64,000 nt of DNA, from the NCBI GenBank assembly GCA_037176885.1, contig JAWWNJ010000236.1, positions 151,873 to 215,872 on the forward strand. The letters are read 5' to 3'. This document shows positions 12,525-23,651 of this stretch, one piece after another. How positions within the stretch are numbered: the first letter of the stretch is position 1; every line of letters starts with the position of its first letter. The notes under the pieces were generated by a model. That model saw only the letters and a list, made by a program, of their open reading frames with translations, was not told the DNA's origin and made no database searches. The stretch is from Favolaschia claudopus (Eukaryota; Basidiomycota; Agaricomycetes; Agaricales; Mycenaceae). Position numbers and translations under genes: made by a program.

Positions 12525-13213
12525 TCATATCACCGACTTCTCGACTGGTCTACTACGATGTGGTGATGAAGCGGACGTCGCACGTTCGGGCGGCGTCGTC
12601 CGCCGTCTACTTGGTCGCCGCCTCGTCAATGGCTCCTCGACGTTAATCTTAGTATTCGGCGGCGGAATGAAATATGGCGCTTCATATGGATTTGTCCGCG
12701 GCCGCGGGACAGGCTCTTTGCTAGTCTTTTCCGTCTTGCTAGATTTCCTGACGGGGCTGGTGCACCGCGCAGGACTCTTAACTGGACTGGGACTCAGAGG
12801 TACAGGGCTCTGTGGCAACGGGGGTGGAGATGCGACGTCGTCCGTGTCATTGCTGCTGCGGCTCCTGCCGTGGTGTAAGACAGGACATGAAACTGTGCGG
12901 ATGATCACTGTGGGGTGTGTATTGAGCAAGGCAAGACACGATGCAGTAATATAATATAAAGACGACATACGCGAGCGGCGCCGTGAAGGTTTTCTTGAGC
13001 TGGAAGAAGGAGGTGGATTGACGGCAGGTACTGGCGGAGGAACAGGAGTGAAAACACTGTCTGAGCCTGGGAAGACAGTGTGCCGTTTTGTGACAGCGGC
13101 AGAGAGGGGCCGATCAGTTCCGGACCTTTCTCTTTCCTCGACCACCATCATCCCCTTCGTCCTGCCAGCTTTCCGCGCTCACGAATGTTCCGACTTCACG
13201 TCGCTCTGCTTCT
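12525..13213 (-). pseudogene. C-terminal part of a split, disordered Pro/Ser-rich protein
   Basis: The minus strand is open from 13151 to 12525 and encodes a basic, Pro/Ser/Arg-rich tail (PSPVKSPARCTSPVRKSS, and later RRRPSRRRTTPPER). A likely intron starts with gtatgt inside the frame (about 12983) and ends with cag near 12897. The upstream 165 bp (13049-13213) is an exact duplicate of 17160-17324. The style matches the N-terminal piece at 17415-18371 on the same strand, so the two are probably one gene separated by the 3.8-kb block between them. The function is not recognised. Confidence 0.45.
13049..13213. repeat. Direct repeat A, copy 1 (165 bp)
   Basis: This starts at tgaaaacactgtctgagc and ends at gctctgcttct, and matches 17160-17324 in the same orientation with no difference that I can see. 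It forms the left border of the pyrimidine-rich block. Exact identity over 165 bp implies a recent duplication. Confidence 0.9.
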
Positions 13214-16200
13214 TCTGCTTCTCTAGACACTCAATGTCCTGCCTCAAGCCTAATCCTCTTGACCCTACTGTACCAGGTACCGTACCCTGTCCGACTCATC
13301 CATTGCGAATGCAATGCAGCAGCACTCAAAACTGCTGAATCGAGATCACTTTCCGCCAGTCCTTATCATTCGCATACGAACCACCTGCACCCCCATCCGT
13401 CCTCCCCGAAACTCAGTAGCTCACTCATTCTGTGTCGAGGCTGTGGCAACTGGCAACCCCTGACCCCTGTCTCATATCTGGTCTCTCTGCGTCAACTTTC
13501 AATCTATCGGAATACCTCCTTGGGTCTCTCAAGCTGGTCATATTCCTTATCATTCCCTATCTACTACCAATATCGTTCACTCGTTTCCACCGAATTCGCA
13601 TTCGCGATATCAGCACGATTCCCGATGAGCTCATCTGGCTCGTTTCTTTCGACTTGTCGATTTATACTCAAATTTCATACCTATGCGGTGTCCGCGCCTT
13701 CAGTTCACGTTTACGATTCAAGCTCCGGCGCCACTCGCACCCTGTATACTTCACGTTAACACCCTCTTTCGCCTCTTCACGTTCAAGATTCAATCTTAAA
13801 GCTCAAGTTGTGTTCGCGTCCTTCACGTTAACGATTCAAGTCTAGATTCAACCGCTGTTCAATTTTTTTTTACAGTTCAAGTTTAAAGCTCAAGCGGCGT
13901 TCGCGCCTTTTCACGTTCACAGTTCAATTTATAGCTCAAGCGGCGTTCACACCTTGTCACGTTCACAGTTGAAGTCAATTTAAAGCTCAAGCGGCATTCG
14001 CGCCTTGTCACCTTCACAGTTCAAGTCAACAGCTCAAACGGCGTTCGCGCCTCTCATGTTCACAGTTCAAGTTCAATATGAAGCAGCGTTCACACTTTCA
14101 CTTTCACAGTCCAAGTTCGATATCAAGCGGCGTTCACGCCTTTCAAATTTCACGTTCGCAGTTCAAGTCCAAAGTTCAGGCGACATCCCGGCCTTTCACG
14201 CCCACACTCTCGCTACTTCATGTCAATGATGTTGCTTTAGAGCACACATTACTTGCTCGAGTTTGCGCTTTCGCGGTTTTACATCCACTTTCGTGTTCCA
14301 AACCGACGACTTCTGCACTTTTTTGATGTCTCCGGCCCCAGGCTCAAGATTCTTATCTATTCTTATCGCACGTCGCCCTCAAGGCCATGTTTTGCCGACT
14401 TACATTCAATGTATTGTTCACCTATGCCCATTGTACGCTTATCCCTTCCGTAACCCCTCGATACCAGCTTTCTCTAAATTCCATGGTTCAATTTCTCACC
14501 CAACAATCATTTTGAGGGCCAGCGACCACTTCTCAACGCTTTCTCTGCCCCACTTTCAAGTCCAGCTTATATCTCGTGCTTCAACAACTGATGCCTTACG
14601 ACTCGATTTTCTCAAAGATCACTCTACGCAACAACCATCACTTGTGGAAGCTTTCTCTAACCCGCAGCCACAACCGACTTATATCTCTTTCCTCAATTAC
14701 CTGAACTCGCTCCGCCTCTCCGGTTAACTAGCTAGGGCGGATAACTATTGACATCACATTGCACTTGGTCTAGGATCCCACCGCAACTGAGCGTTGCTGC
14801 TTAAGGCTCAACAGTCCCGTATTATTGTCCGTGACAAATGAATGCTCAACTTACTCGGATCGCCCTTCAAATTCTCAATCCATACCCGTCGACGGGTCAC
14901 CCAGGTGTACTTGAAAGCATACCGTCACAATTTCGCTTTCTATGGTTTGCGCTGCGCAATTTTTCACTGCTCAATACTGTTTCCCATTCAAGCTTGATAG
15001 AGCACAACATTTATGCTTCACCATTCGCCGTTGATCTGGTTGCCGAAGTTACTCCAGGTTGTCCAAACTCCAGGCGAAGCGGTATAAAGAAACTCACGCG
15101 AGAATCGCCGAATTCACGACAGATTCAATTCTCTATAGATCTATAATGCTTACCCGCCGTGTCTACAAATTGCACAAGTCGCCCCACTCTCCGCAATCCC
15201 TGCATCTTTCCCTCCCATCATGCATCAAGCCAATGCGAACGCTAGAATCGACTCACTCTGCGTCTCGGGATAGCTATGACCTCTCACACGTCCGAATCCT
15301 ATGAAGACTCAAACTCCCGTGCTTGGCCTGTCTTCGTGTAATGACCAAAGTTACGATGGTCGGGAAACTCCCAAGAGCTACCCAATTTTGCGTTGCACGT
15401 TCAATGTATTCTAACCATTACGAGCGTCTACAACTTCACACATCGTCGACAATCCTTCGCACTAACGCACCAGTTCGAAATACTCGTCTGCATCGTATTC
15501 CCCAAGACCGGCTGCCATCAAATTGGAATCCTGGTGAATTGTTCTTGGCCGCTTTTGAGTCAAGGATCACTTATTGAATGACTATCATGCATGACTTTCA
15601 ACTGTTACCTACCTCTTTGTGATCAAGTTCTGCGCTTCACGACATCGGCCCCGAGTTCACGGATGTGACTCTTTGTCTTGGGCGCCTCATACCGTAATAC
15701 CAACACGCTATTCATGCATACCGAACTTACAGGTGCATCCAATTTGCAAAATCAGACGTCGTCTTTCTTATACGTTTGCGGGCTCCGATTATCCTCACTA
15801 CGCATGCTTGCAACGCAGAATTTTAATTCCCTCGATGTCGAATCATTCTTGTCAAACGCAACACACTGACTTCAGACGCTCAGGCTGCTCCCCTTCGATC
15901 CCCATTCCTTTCATCAGATATCAATTACCTGTGCCTTCAAGCATCTGACAAGACCAATCGGGTCTCGCTGTTAAGTCAGAACCGTATCGAAAGTATTTAC
16001 TCCTCGCTGCTAATTTCGCTGTTCAACTTCGAGCAATAATTCCTCAACCTGAGATTACCTCGATGTAACTTCTGATCCATGCTGCCCTTCCATGACCAGT
16101 CACGGCAAATTGACGACGTTATGCAATACAATTGCATTCGGAATCTTGTCCAATTCTATCGTTTGTCTCACAATCAGATACAGCGCAAATTCACCAGTTT

Positions 16201-17027
16201 GCACCGCACTGGCCATCGTATTGCTTTGATGTAGCCCGCTCAGCACCATTTCCTTCAGAGATTGCAAACTTTACCATGTGGCTTAGGCGCTACTTGCAAC
16301 CACATCCATTGCCTCGATCTATCTTCAATTTGCTGGTATCTAGCATAGAATTCCTACTTCAGCCGAAACACAAATTACGGATCGGTGCTCAACACCATTT
16401 ACGCTTTCTCCCTCAATCGGTTACTTCATCCTTCTCTTTCTAACACCGCTTTCTCCATTGTCTGGTCCCCGTTTCAGCGTAATTCAGGTTGGAAACTCGA
16501 ACTGCAAACGCCACATCCCATCACAATCACCTCTCTGGACCTTGTTTCTGCATTGATTCGGCGATCTTCAGTGTTGTACCATTCCAGCGTCAACGATATT
16601 CTAGATTCATGAGAACATCATGATGAACTTTCAAACCCGAACTCTCGGTCACCCGGCCTCACTCAAATAACCCATTCAATCCGTGATCACACAATCGATT
16701 CCTTGACGCCCGCGAACGCTCTCCTCTCGAACTTTTCTCTCCCTTGCACGACTCAATGGCCTCTTGACCCCATCTCATTTCAACCGTCATATTCTGTCCT
16801 GCAGTATTCAGTTTAAACACTGACCGACTTGGCGACATTCACAAACCAAATTTTGGCTATTGCGCGCGCGCTCTCTCTCGCGGCAATTCGTGACAAGTGA
16901 CGAGAAATATTGAGGTTACAGTAAAACCCGAACGAAATATTGGCCCGGCTGCTTGATTTGGGAGCCGCCTTTTCTTGTGGGTTAGCCGCGGGCGCGTGGG
17001 TTGCCCTCGTCTGGGCGTCTCTGTTTC
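13214..17027. other. 3.8-kb pyrimidine-skewed non-coding block
   Basis: The plus strand is strongly C/T-rich throughout, with words such as ttcaa, cttt and cactc repeated. Open frames occur almost only on the plus strand here, which is expected from the skew alone, and none shows a protein-like pattern, a codon bias or a coherent splice model. The block separates the two halves of a minus-strand gene and lies between the two copies of repeat A. No terminal inverted repeats, LTRs or transposase were found. It may be an old non-autonomous element or expanded satellite-like DNA. Confidence 0.45.
13690..14200. repeat. Degenerate minisatellite, period about 45-52 bp
   Basis: A unit like agctcaagcggcgttcgc followed by gcc-tttcacgttcacagtt-caa recurs with substitutions and small indels. 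Cores of the form agcggcgttc are visible near 13897, 13940, 13990, 14038, 14083 and 14127, with weaker copies earlier. It lies inside the pyrimidine-skewed block. Confidence 0.75.
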
Positions 17028-17159
17028 GGGTTCATCCTCGCGCACCCCATCGCCCCACGCCCTGGGCGCCAGCGGCTCAAATACGTCACCGCGGCGTGCT
17101 CCCACACCCACACCTATGTGGCTGTCTCCGTCCCGAACCGAACGAAGCATTGAACAAAA
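17028..17159. repeat. Direct repeat B, copy 1 (132 bp)
   Basis: This copy, from gggttcatcctcgcgc to gcattgaacaaaa, is identical to 17415-17546 in the same orientation. It abuts repeat A copy 2 exactly (17160), so the order on the plus strand is B-A-92 bp-B. Confidence 0.9.
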
Positions 17160-17324
17160 TGAAAACACTGTCTGAGCCTGGGAAGACAGTGTGCCGTTTT
17201 GTGACAGCGGCAGAGAGGGGCCGATCAGTTCCGGACCTTTCTCTTTCCTCGACCACCATCATCCCCTTCGTCCTGCCAGCTTTCCGCGCTCACGAATGTT
17301 CCGACTTCACGTCGCTCTGCTTCT
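17160..17324. repeat. Direct repeat A, copy 2 (165 bp)
   Basis: This is the second copy of the 165-bp unit at 13049-13213. It lies directly after repeat B copy 1 and 90 bp before repeat B copy 2, which suggests a complex duplication rather than a simple transposon insertion. Confidence 0.9.
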
Positions 17325-17414
17325 CCCACCCACCCTCCCTTTATTTTCTCGTTTATAACCAATCCCGCTTCGAAATCTGCGCAATTCGAGGAGGCAGTCA
17401 CAGAGTGGGGCAAT

Positions 17415-17546
17415 GGGTTCATCCTCGCGCACCCCATCGCCCCACGCCCTGGGCGCCAGCGGCTCAAATACGTCACCGCGGCGTGCTCCCACACCCACAC
17501 CTATGTGGCTGTCTCCGTCCCGAACCGAACGAAGCATTGAACAAAA
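17415..17546. repeat. Direct repeat B, copy 2 (132 bp)
   Basis: This copy is identical to 17028-17159. It is joined to the coding frame of the N-terminal gene piece on the minus strand, so this copy is probably the original one. Confidence 0.88.
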
Positions 17547-18371
17547 CTGGATTCGGGGTAGGGGAAACTGGAATCGGGGAAAGAGTAGGAGAAAAGAGAT
17601 GAGCCGGAATCGGGGGAACAGGCGGAATTGATTCATCGGATGGAGAAGACGAAATATCCTTGCTACGCAAGGACGGTAGCGAGTCGCGTCGGCGGGGTTT
17701 AGAATTCCCGCGTTTGTCGCTAAAGATGGTATGAACAAGCTTGGACAGCTTGGAACGACGGCCCCGCAGCACGGGTGCTGCGTCTGCTGCGGGGGGTGAT
17801 GAAGTGTCGGTGGAAGTTGTGGACTCTGACCACAGAGTATTATTATCCGTCGAGCTGGAGCTTTGGGAATGAATGGAAAAACGCGTCGGTGGGGGGGAGA
17901 TTGCTATGATAGGGACGTCTTGGGTGGTGGGTGTCAGGAAGTGAACAGTCTGGTGGTGGATGGGAGTGACGCGGGTGCTAGTTGATGACCGAGGTGTTTC
18001 TGTCTCAACTTTCACTACATCGTTCGGCCTTTCCACGACGTCGATGAGAAGTTTTTCACGTCGTTCTGGGTGCTTGGGGACAGCCGGACTGTTTATCGAT
18101 TCGTCCGGCACCACCAATTCTGTCCGCACAGGTTTTGAAGGAGTGGAAGCTGTATTGACCGCAGCATTACGGATTTTGAATATAGGGGGACCAGAAGGTT
18201 GTGAGCGCGAAATAAACTTGCTCAGGAAAGTTGCAAGCACGCTCTAGTATTTCTTGTCTTCAGCAGTGTAGAAACCAGAGTATGGCGCGAACTAACCAAT
18301 AGAAAGCCCACCGACGCGACAACGAGACCTGCCAGACAAATGAAAAGGGCATGGTCCTTTCGGGAGCTCAT
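17415..18371 (-). pseudogene. N-terminal part of a split membrane-anchored disordered protein
   Basis: The minus-strand start at 18371 opens a 75-nt exon (18371-18297) encoding a transmembrane segment (ALFICLAGLVVASVGFLL). A short intron follows (gttagt to ctag), and exon 2 starts at 18243 with SVLATFLSKFISRS. The rest is long, Ser/Pro/Thr-rich and disordered, with PPVPPIPAHLFSPTLSP near the end. The frame then enters repeat B copy 2 (17415-17546) and stops. The likely C-terminal half lies at 12525-13213 on the same strand. No known domain was recognised; a single-pass membrane protein with a cytoplasmic tail is an inference from the hydrophobic N-terminus. Confidence 0.5.
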
Positions 18372-18505
18372 AGCAAGCAGAAAATGAAAAGCAAAAGTTA
18401 TGGACGGGAAGCCAGGGTGGTGAAGGTCAGAAAGGAAGAACGCGAGAATGAACATCGCGTAAGATAAATCTGAAATGTGCCGCAGGTCCGAGAAACGGAG
18501 ACGTA

Positions 18506-19031
18506 TGGTGGGGGACGTGACTTCATGTCATGCCGGAATTTCTGGAATTTTGACCTGAAACCCAGCCAGATCATCTTGAAATACCCAAGAGTGGATGTTT
18601 TCCGAAATTTTGGACCATGGGAACTTTTTGATGGCAAATGGCCAAATTTTTGCTGGAGAAACAGGGTTTTAAGGGGGGCAAAGTACCGCTGAGGTAGAGC
18701 TTGGGAGAGCTTCTGAGATCTCAAGTGACTCCTATAACTCTGTTTTGGCCCAAGACTCAAATCACTACCCTTTGGGGGCATATTGAGTATTGATGGGCCA
18801 TCAAACTGACCGCGGCAGAGCCATTTCGGATTAATTGCCGCTTTAGGATGGCCAAATTTGTGGGCAAAATCACGAAAGTCAAAGGGGAATAAATCTGCTC
18901 CATACAATTTCTTCTGATCTTCAAAAGGAAGCGATTTATGCAATATCAAGAAAATTGGGTGGCTGTCACACAAGTTATTAGCGTCACAATGTTGACCATA
19001 AAAGTCTGTCACGAAGTCACGTCCCCCACCA
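18506..19031. mobile_element. TA-flanked non-autonomous DNA element, 526 bp
   Basis: The end tggtgggggacgtgacttc at 18506 recurs in reverse complement ending at 19031, and TA flanks both sides (18504-18505 and 19032-19033). The interior holds a long minus-strand open frame (to 18398) with no recognisable motif, which I regard as chance. Size, inverted ends and TA duplication fit a Tc1/mariner-like MITE. It lies upstream of the minus-strand gene start at 18371. Confidence 0.7.
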
Positions 19032-19033
19032 TA

Positions 19034-19352
19034 ATGCAAGCCAAGTCATCGTTAGTGATCGCCCGACGGAGCAAAATGTCTCGCTTATTTAGGCAAGTGT
19101 CTCACAAATTTTGAGAGACATCGTCACGTTTCGGACGGATAAAACGGTGAGCGGAGCAGAACAACGGTAAGCAGCATCAGCGGGGAATGGCACAATCGTT
19201 GTGGCCCAGGTGTAAAGATAGAAAAAAGACGACGCGCGCCGGGGCTGACGCCGCAAAACGGCATACCGTCCGTCTCGTAGCTTCGTCGAGGATCTCGATA
19301 TCACAATATCAGAGAGTGGATTCTACAAGCGAACTCGGTTATATGGTGGGAT
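19034..19352. other. Short intergenic stretch downstream of DUS2
   Basis: One minus-strand open frame (19304-19089) is present but has no recognised motif or splice context. Nothing is firmly supported here. Confidence 0.3.
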
Positions 19353-19744
19353 CTACGCGGGAGCTACCGGTACCCGGTGAGGTGTAGGACTCGGAGTCAG
19401 AGGGTCATTTCCGGTCAAAATGGGAAGATCCAGACGGTCCAGTGCAAGCATCAGGGGCGCACCCGAACTGGGGGGTTCAGGGTTGGATGTCTCGGAGGGC
19501 GTTAGCACCGCCGTTGGGCTTGGGGAGATCGAGTTTTCCGAGGCTTCCATTATCGTTGATGCACCATCGCGCAGCCGTGGTGGTCTCGCTTCGATCGCCT
19601 TGACAATCTCTGCAAAATCTTCTTCTCCTAGCCACGATCCCACAATCTCCTCCAAACCATCATAGCCCTTGGTGCTGTGCAGAATACCACAATACCGCTT
19701 CTGCGCAGCTTTGTCGAGATTGACGTGCTTTGCTTTGACAGCTA

Positions 19745-20083
19745 TCTACAAAACACTGGAGCGCTCCGAAAAAAAGTTCCCATTGATGCAATGACGTCAA
19801 TTACCATATGAGGTAGGCACTGCCGGATCCATTGCGTCGACGGCTGGCGCGTCAGGGCGGGCGACCTCGTGTTGCAGCCTAGGCGGCCATGGTAATCAGG
19901 AGCCGCTTGTGTGCAGGAGGGATGTAGCGGAAGGTATTGTAGGGCATGGTAGGCGAGAGAGACGTTCCAGGAGCAGTGACGGCGAGTGTCGTTGGAGAAA
20001 GTGGAGCGGGCTGGCCGAATTAGGCAGGAGCTGTCAAAACCGTTGTGTGAACTTTTTTTCGGAGCGCTCCAGTGTTTTGTAGA
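19745..20083. mobile_element. TA-flanked MITE inside the last exon of DUS2
   Basis: The end tctacaaaacactggagcgc and about 15 further bases at 19745 recur in reverse complement at the other end (20083). TA duplications lie at 19743-19744 and 20084-20085. Without it, the flanking DUS2 exon reads through in frame as QFQLAVKAKHVNLDK. Length 339 bp; no coding capacity; ends and TA duplication point to the Tc1/mariner type. Confidence 0.88.
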
Positions 20084-20702
20084 TAGCTGGAACTGCGAGA
20101 CGCAGAACTTTGTCGAGCCCCAGTGATTGTCCAGATATTTGGCCTGCCGTCGTTAGCCTAAAAAACAGAACTAAATCGATGGAAAGCCATACCACACGGA
20201 GATACGCTGGACATAGTGTACTTTCGAGGTCGACAAGTGGGTTAATAGAGAAACAGCTTGGGTTGGCCTCGGCTGCCCGCGCAATCATCACCGAATGGGC
20301 ACCTGCACACGTCAGATTGGAGGCTAAAACCCATACAAAAAGCATGCATACCTGTGAGTTCTCGAATACGCTTGGCGTCTTCCGCCCCCAGGCAATCTCC
20401 GTTCTCAATGACAGCTATTCCCTTGCCCATTTCCGCGACGAAATCGACGATCTCTTTCAAACGGTCAACAAGTGCGGCATCTTTGTCGCGCATCGTCCGT
20501 GTCCGACAGTGCACGGTCAGCGCGCTGACCCCCGTGTTGATAATGCGCTCAACCAATTTGAGCGTGTCTTCCTGGGATGGCAGGAGCCTGATTTTCGCAG
20601 TAACAGTGATCTCAGGTGGCATGGCGGCGCGCAGAGCAGTCAGGATGGAGCAAAGTAGATCGGGATTGGTGAGCAAGGCCGCACCCATTCCCGAATGGGT
20701 AG

Positions 20703-21150
20703 TGACATGCTTCCGGCGTGTCTGACTGCGAAAGCAGCTACGACGAGCACCAGAAGAGAATGCGAGCTGGCCATCACCTGCTCAGAACTCGCATAGCTGA
20801 GAGCGGCGGAGACAGAGGAATAAAATAAAATGAAAACGTGGGCGACGAGGGACGAGACGGCGGTGAAGGCGAGCATCGGGAGGAACGACGAGGGACACTA
20901 GACGGCGGGCATACAGAGGACGGAATATAAAATCTGATGGATGGAAAGGTGGTCTAAAATACAGGAAGTCGAAGTATATAAGAAAATACACAGTGAATCA
21001 AAATAGCCATATGGCTGTGGCGGATCAGCGTATGGAACTGAAACAAGTGAAAATGAACCATGCGGAACGACGCGTCGCGACGCGTATGGTCGTGTTTGTC
21101 TCGGAAGTGATCGGACCGGATGCGCGGCCAGCGCTCTGCGCAGCGCATCA
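20703..21150 (-). repeat. 3' LTR of element Y (about 448 bp)
   Basis: The outer edge (20703) ends in CATGTCA on the minus strand beside the target duplication. The inner edge is placed at 21150, where a purine-rich tract (TTGGGAGGAGA on the minus strand) is followed by TGATGCGC. The first 116 bp or so from 20703 match 23210-23329 apart from a 4-bp difference. A similar purine tract occurs again near 21320-21335, so the inner edge is not certain. Confidence 0.55.
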
Positions 21151-21490
21151 TCTCCTCCCAACTGAAAATGTGACCGTCCTCGGTCACTTGCGACAACGGC
21201 GGCATTGCGAACGAAAACCAGAAGACAGCATACAGGGGGGATCAAAGGAGATGGGCACGGATACCGGCTGGCAATGGCGGTGGAGAAAGGTAGAAAAAGC
21301 ATCAGGTGCGTCGCCGTGGGATCCTCCCAACTGAAATATTGAGTCGTGGGTGTGTAGAGGCGAAAGCAAACTGAATGGAGGTTGGGGAACGCTTGAATGA
21401 AAGAGGAAATAGGAATGAAATGAAATGAAGATAAAGGTGCGTGTCGAATCGTCGATTTGTTGCGGTGCGTCGTAATTGCTGGTTACTGGG

Positions 21491-23284
21491 TCAAAGCAAC
21501 GAGATCAAGTCCTCTGGATCGGAATGAATGTACGGCGTCAACGACTGGGAACGGAGTGGCGTATGCAACTCGGAAGATGGGACCGACAGCGAAGAGATGC
21601 TATGGCATTTGTCTGAGGGCTGCATGGCTAATCTCTGGGACGAAACGATCGTTGGTGCGGGGCTATTCGACGATGGGTGTGCGCTTCGTGTAGCGGTACA
21701 TGTGTCTCGAAGAAGTGGAAGGCCAGCGCGTAAGGGCGATGTGATGGCGTTGAGAGAGATCTGAGAAGATGGGACGCATGCTGCAATGCTGTTCGATGGG
21801 CTGGAAAGGACTGGTAGGTCGAACTCGGTACGTGGGATCGTCGATGACTGAGCTGCGCATGGATCTAAGTGCTGCTGGACAAATACAGCGACTGGTTGGA
21901 CATGATTCGGTGAGATGGAGCGGGACGAAGCCGGAGGAGGAGGAGGATGCGTCTGGGGCATATGATGTGGTGCGTATGACGGTGAATTTGTCTTGTGCCA
22001 GGTGCTAATGCGCGAACGTAGGTCGGGACCACTAATACGGTGCGGAACGAATGTGCCGTTGGGAAGTACGACTTTCCCTTCCGGATTGCGGCGGCAAAAA
22101 CCCCGAGAGATATCAGAGGTGACGGCGGGGCACTGGGCAATGAAATGCACGGTATCGCTGCAATACGAGCAGAGACGGCGGGGTGATGATGTCGAAATAG
22201 GATTGAAAGAAGAAGTGCTAGGTGCGTTCTGCGCTAACAAAACAACCTGCGAGAGTTCGCTAATTGCGTTACGAAGCGTGGCGATAGACGGGTCGAGGGG
22301 AATCGCGGCGGGTGCGGATACATTCGAGGAATGAGGTGGCAGCGGGGAAAAAGATGAAGTATCATGGAGAACAAAGGCGACAGCGTCGCGAATAGCGTCG
22401 ATTGGGTACGTATCGTCTCGATGTACGTCGGGGAATTTAATCGAAAGGCGCTGGAGTATGCGTCGACGAACGTCTACGGGAATCGCATTCAGGAAGCTGC
22501 GTGACTGTTCGGGAACGGAAAGGCGGCCTTTGGAGAGGAGAAAGGATGAAATGGAGAAGAACCTGCGATAGAAATCGAAAAAGCAGGCGCGGGACAACGA
22601 TGGCAGGGCGCGCAACTCGATTGTAAGCGACTCGAGGTCGGCAATGGAATATCGACGGTCGGCGTCGGCTTCTGGATATAAGCGAAATATCGCGGCGGCG
22701 AACTGAGCGAATGAAGCGTCGTCGTTGTGGAACTCCGGGACTGACTCCCATAAATATTGGTCATCGAGGGCGAGGAGACGAGTAGCGTGGTACTTCATCT
22801 CGGACTCGGAGACTATGTGCGAGCGAGTGAAAAGGAAATCGAGGTCGGAGAAATATTTTGGGAGCTCGCGGGGAGTGTGCGAATCGAACACGGGGGCTAT
22901 CGGATCGCGACGAGCGGGCATCAAAGGCGGCGGAGGCGAAGCGGAAGCAGGAGATGGAAGTGAGACAGGAAAAGCCTGCACTTCGACATCTGTGAGCAGC
23001 GCCGGAGGAGAACGCGAGCGTTCTGGCGAATGCGATTTCGACGTCTGGGGCACGGATGAAGTCGATGAGGTTAAAGGCGGAGGCTTGAACTGCGGAAGAG
23101 GGGAGGGGAAAATATACGGCGGTGGTTTCGGGGGTACAGATGGCGGTGGATGTGTGGGGGACGAGCCTGAGACAACAGTGAATGAAACCCCTCGCGGTGG
23201 GCTCCAAAATGACATGCTTCCGGCGTGTCTGACTGCGAAAGCAGCTACGACGAGCACCAGAAGAGAATGCGAGCTGGCCATCAC
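21491..23284 (-). CDS. Gag-like protein of element Y with CCHC zinc knuckle
   Basis: A 597-codon frame begins inside the Y LTR remnant and ends at 21491. After a hydrophobic start (HSLLVLVVAAFAV) comes a proline-rich region, then a helical domain resembling Gag (YFSDLDFLFTRSHIVSES, YLWESVPEFHNDDASF). Near residue 370 is a zinc knuckle of the form C-x2-C-x4-H-x4-C (CSYCSDTVHFIAQC), then PEGKVVLPNGTFVP. The tail is Ser/Pro-rich. Gag proteins form the retrotransposon particle and bind its RNA. No pol domains follow. The zinc knuckle and the block after it closely resemble those of the Gag at 23652-24626, so the two are related. Confidence 0.75.
   Translation of the reverse strand: MMASSHSLLVLVVAAFAVRHAGSMSFWSPPRGVSFTVVSGSSPTHPPPSVPPKPPPYIFPSPLPQFKPPPLTSSTSSVPQTSKSHSPERSRSPPALLTDVEVQAFPVSLPSPASASPPPPLMPARRDPIAPVFDSHTPRELPKYFSDLDFLFTRSHIVSESEMKYHATRLLALDDQYLWESVPEFHNDDASFAQFAAAIFRLYPEADADRRYSIADLESLTIELRALPSLSRACFFDFYRRFFSISSFLLSKGRLSVPEQSRSFLNAIPVDVRRRILQRLSIKFPDVHRDDTYPIDAIRDAVAFVLHDTSSFSPLPPHSSNVSAPAAIPLDPSIATLRNAISELSQVVLLAQNAPSTSSFNPISTSSPRRLCSYCSDTVHFIAQCPAVTSDISRGFCRRNPEGKVVLPNGTFVPHRISGPDLRSRISTWHKTNSPSYAPHHMPQTHPPPPPASSRSISPNHVQPVAVFVQQHLDPCAAQSSTIPRTEFDLPVLSSPSNSIAACVPSSQISLNAITSPLRAGLPLLRDTCTATRSAHPSSNSPAPTIVSSQRLAMQPSDKCHSISSLSVPSSELHTPLRSQSLTPYIHSDPEDLISLL
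23189..23206 (-). other. Primer-binding site of element Y
   Basis: On the minus strand, TGGAGCCCACCGCGAGGG follows the end of the Y LTR remnant by 3 bases. It starts with TGG, complementary to a tRNA CCA end, and is identical to the site at 24608-24625. Confidence 0.65.
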
Positions 23285-23336
23285 CTGCTCAGAACTCGCA
23301 TAAGTAGCTGAGAGCGGCGGAGACAGAGGCTAAAAA
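23210..23336 (-). repeat. Truncated LTR of element Y
   Basis: This matches the outer 116 bp of 20703-21150, apart from four extra bases (agta) and divergence at the inner edge. It carries the LTR end CATGTCA next to the primer-binding site, but the start of the LTR is missing and is replaced by element X. Confidence 0.65.
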
Positions 23337-23570
23337 TGATAGACCTGTGAAGCCTCCGGGCGTGGAAAGCAACACAAGGCGTGTGTGTGTGTGCGAGTGG
23401 GTCCTAAGCTGCTTGTGGGCTGGGGCCTGAGTCCACTGCTACGACGGAGGCAGGGAGCGAGAGATGGAGGCGGAAGGCAAGGATGATCTATAGAAACAGG
23501 TACAAACAGAGGTCGTAGCTACAACTACAAATAAATGTGATACGGAGCCAGCGAGGCGCGAGGCTCGACA
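23337..23570 (-). repeat. 3' LTR of element X (234 bp)
   Basis: This reads TGTCGAGCC...CTATCA on the minus strand and is essentially identical to 24629-24862. It is preceded (minus strand) by a purine-rich tract AGTTGGGAGGGGA, the usual polypurine tract. It contains a short GT run (about 23382-23393). Confidence 0.85.
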
Positions 23571-23651
23571 TCCCCTCCCAACTGTAAGATGTGACCGTCC
23601 TCGGTCACTGGACGACTACAGCAGCAGGAAGAGAAGGAAACATAAAATGAA

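Noticed and set aside
13690..14200. Regularly spaced repeats that could suggest a CRISPR array
   Set aside because: The units are degenerate and contiguous, with no unique spacers, in a eukaryotic genome; this is a minisatellite.
13259..16612. Many plus-strand open frames of 60-166 codons
   Set aside because: They follow from the C/T skew of the strand, overlap in all phases and show no conserved motif or splice model.
18398..19039. 213-codon minus-strand frame
   Set aside because: It spans a TA-flanked MITE and the ends of two other features and has no recognisable motif.
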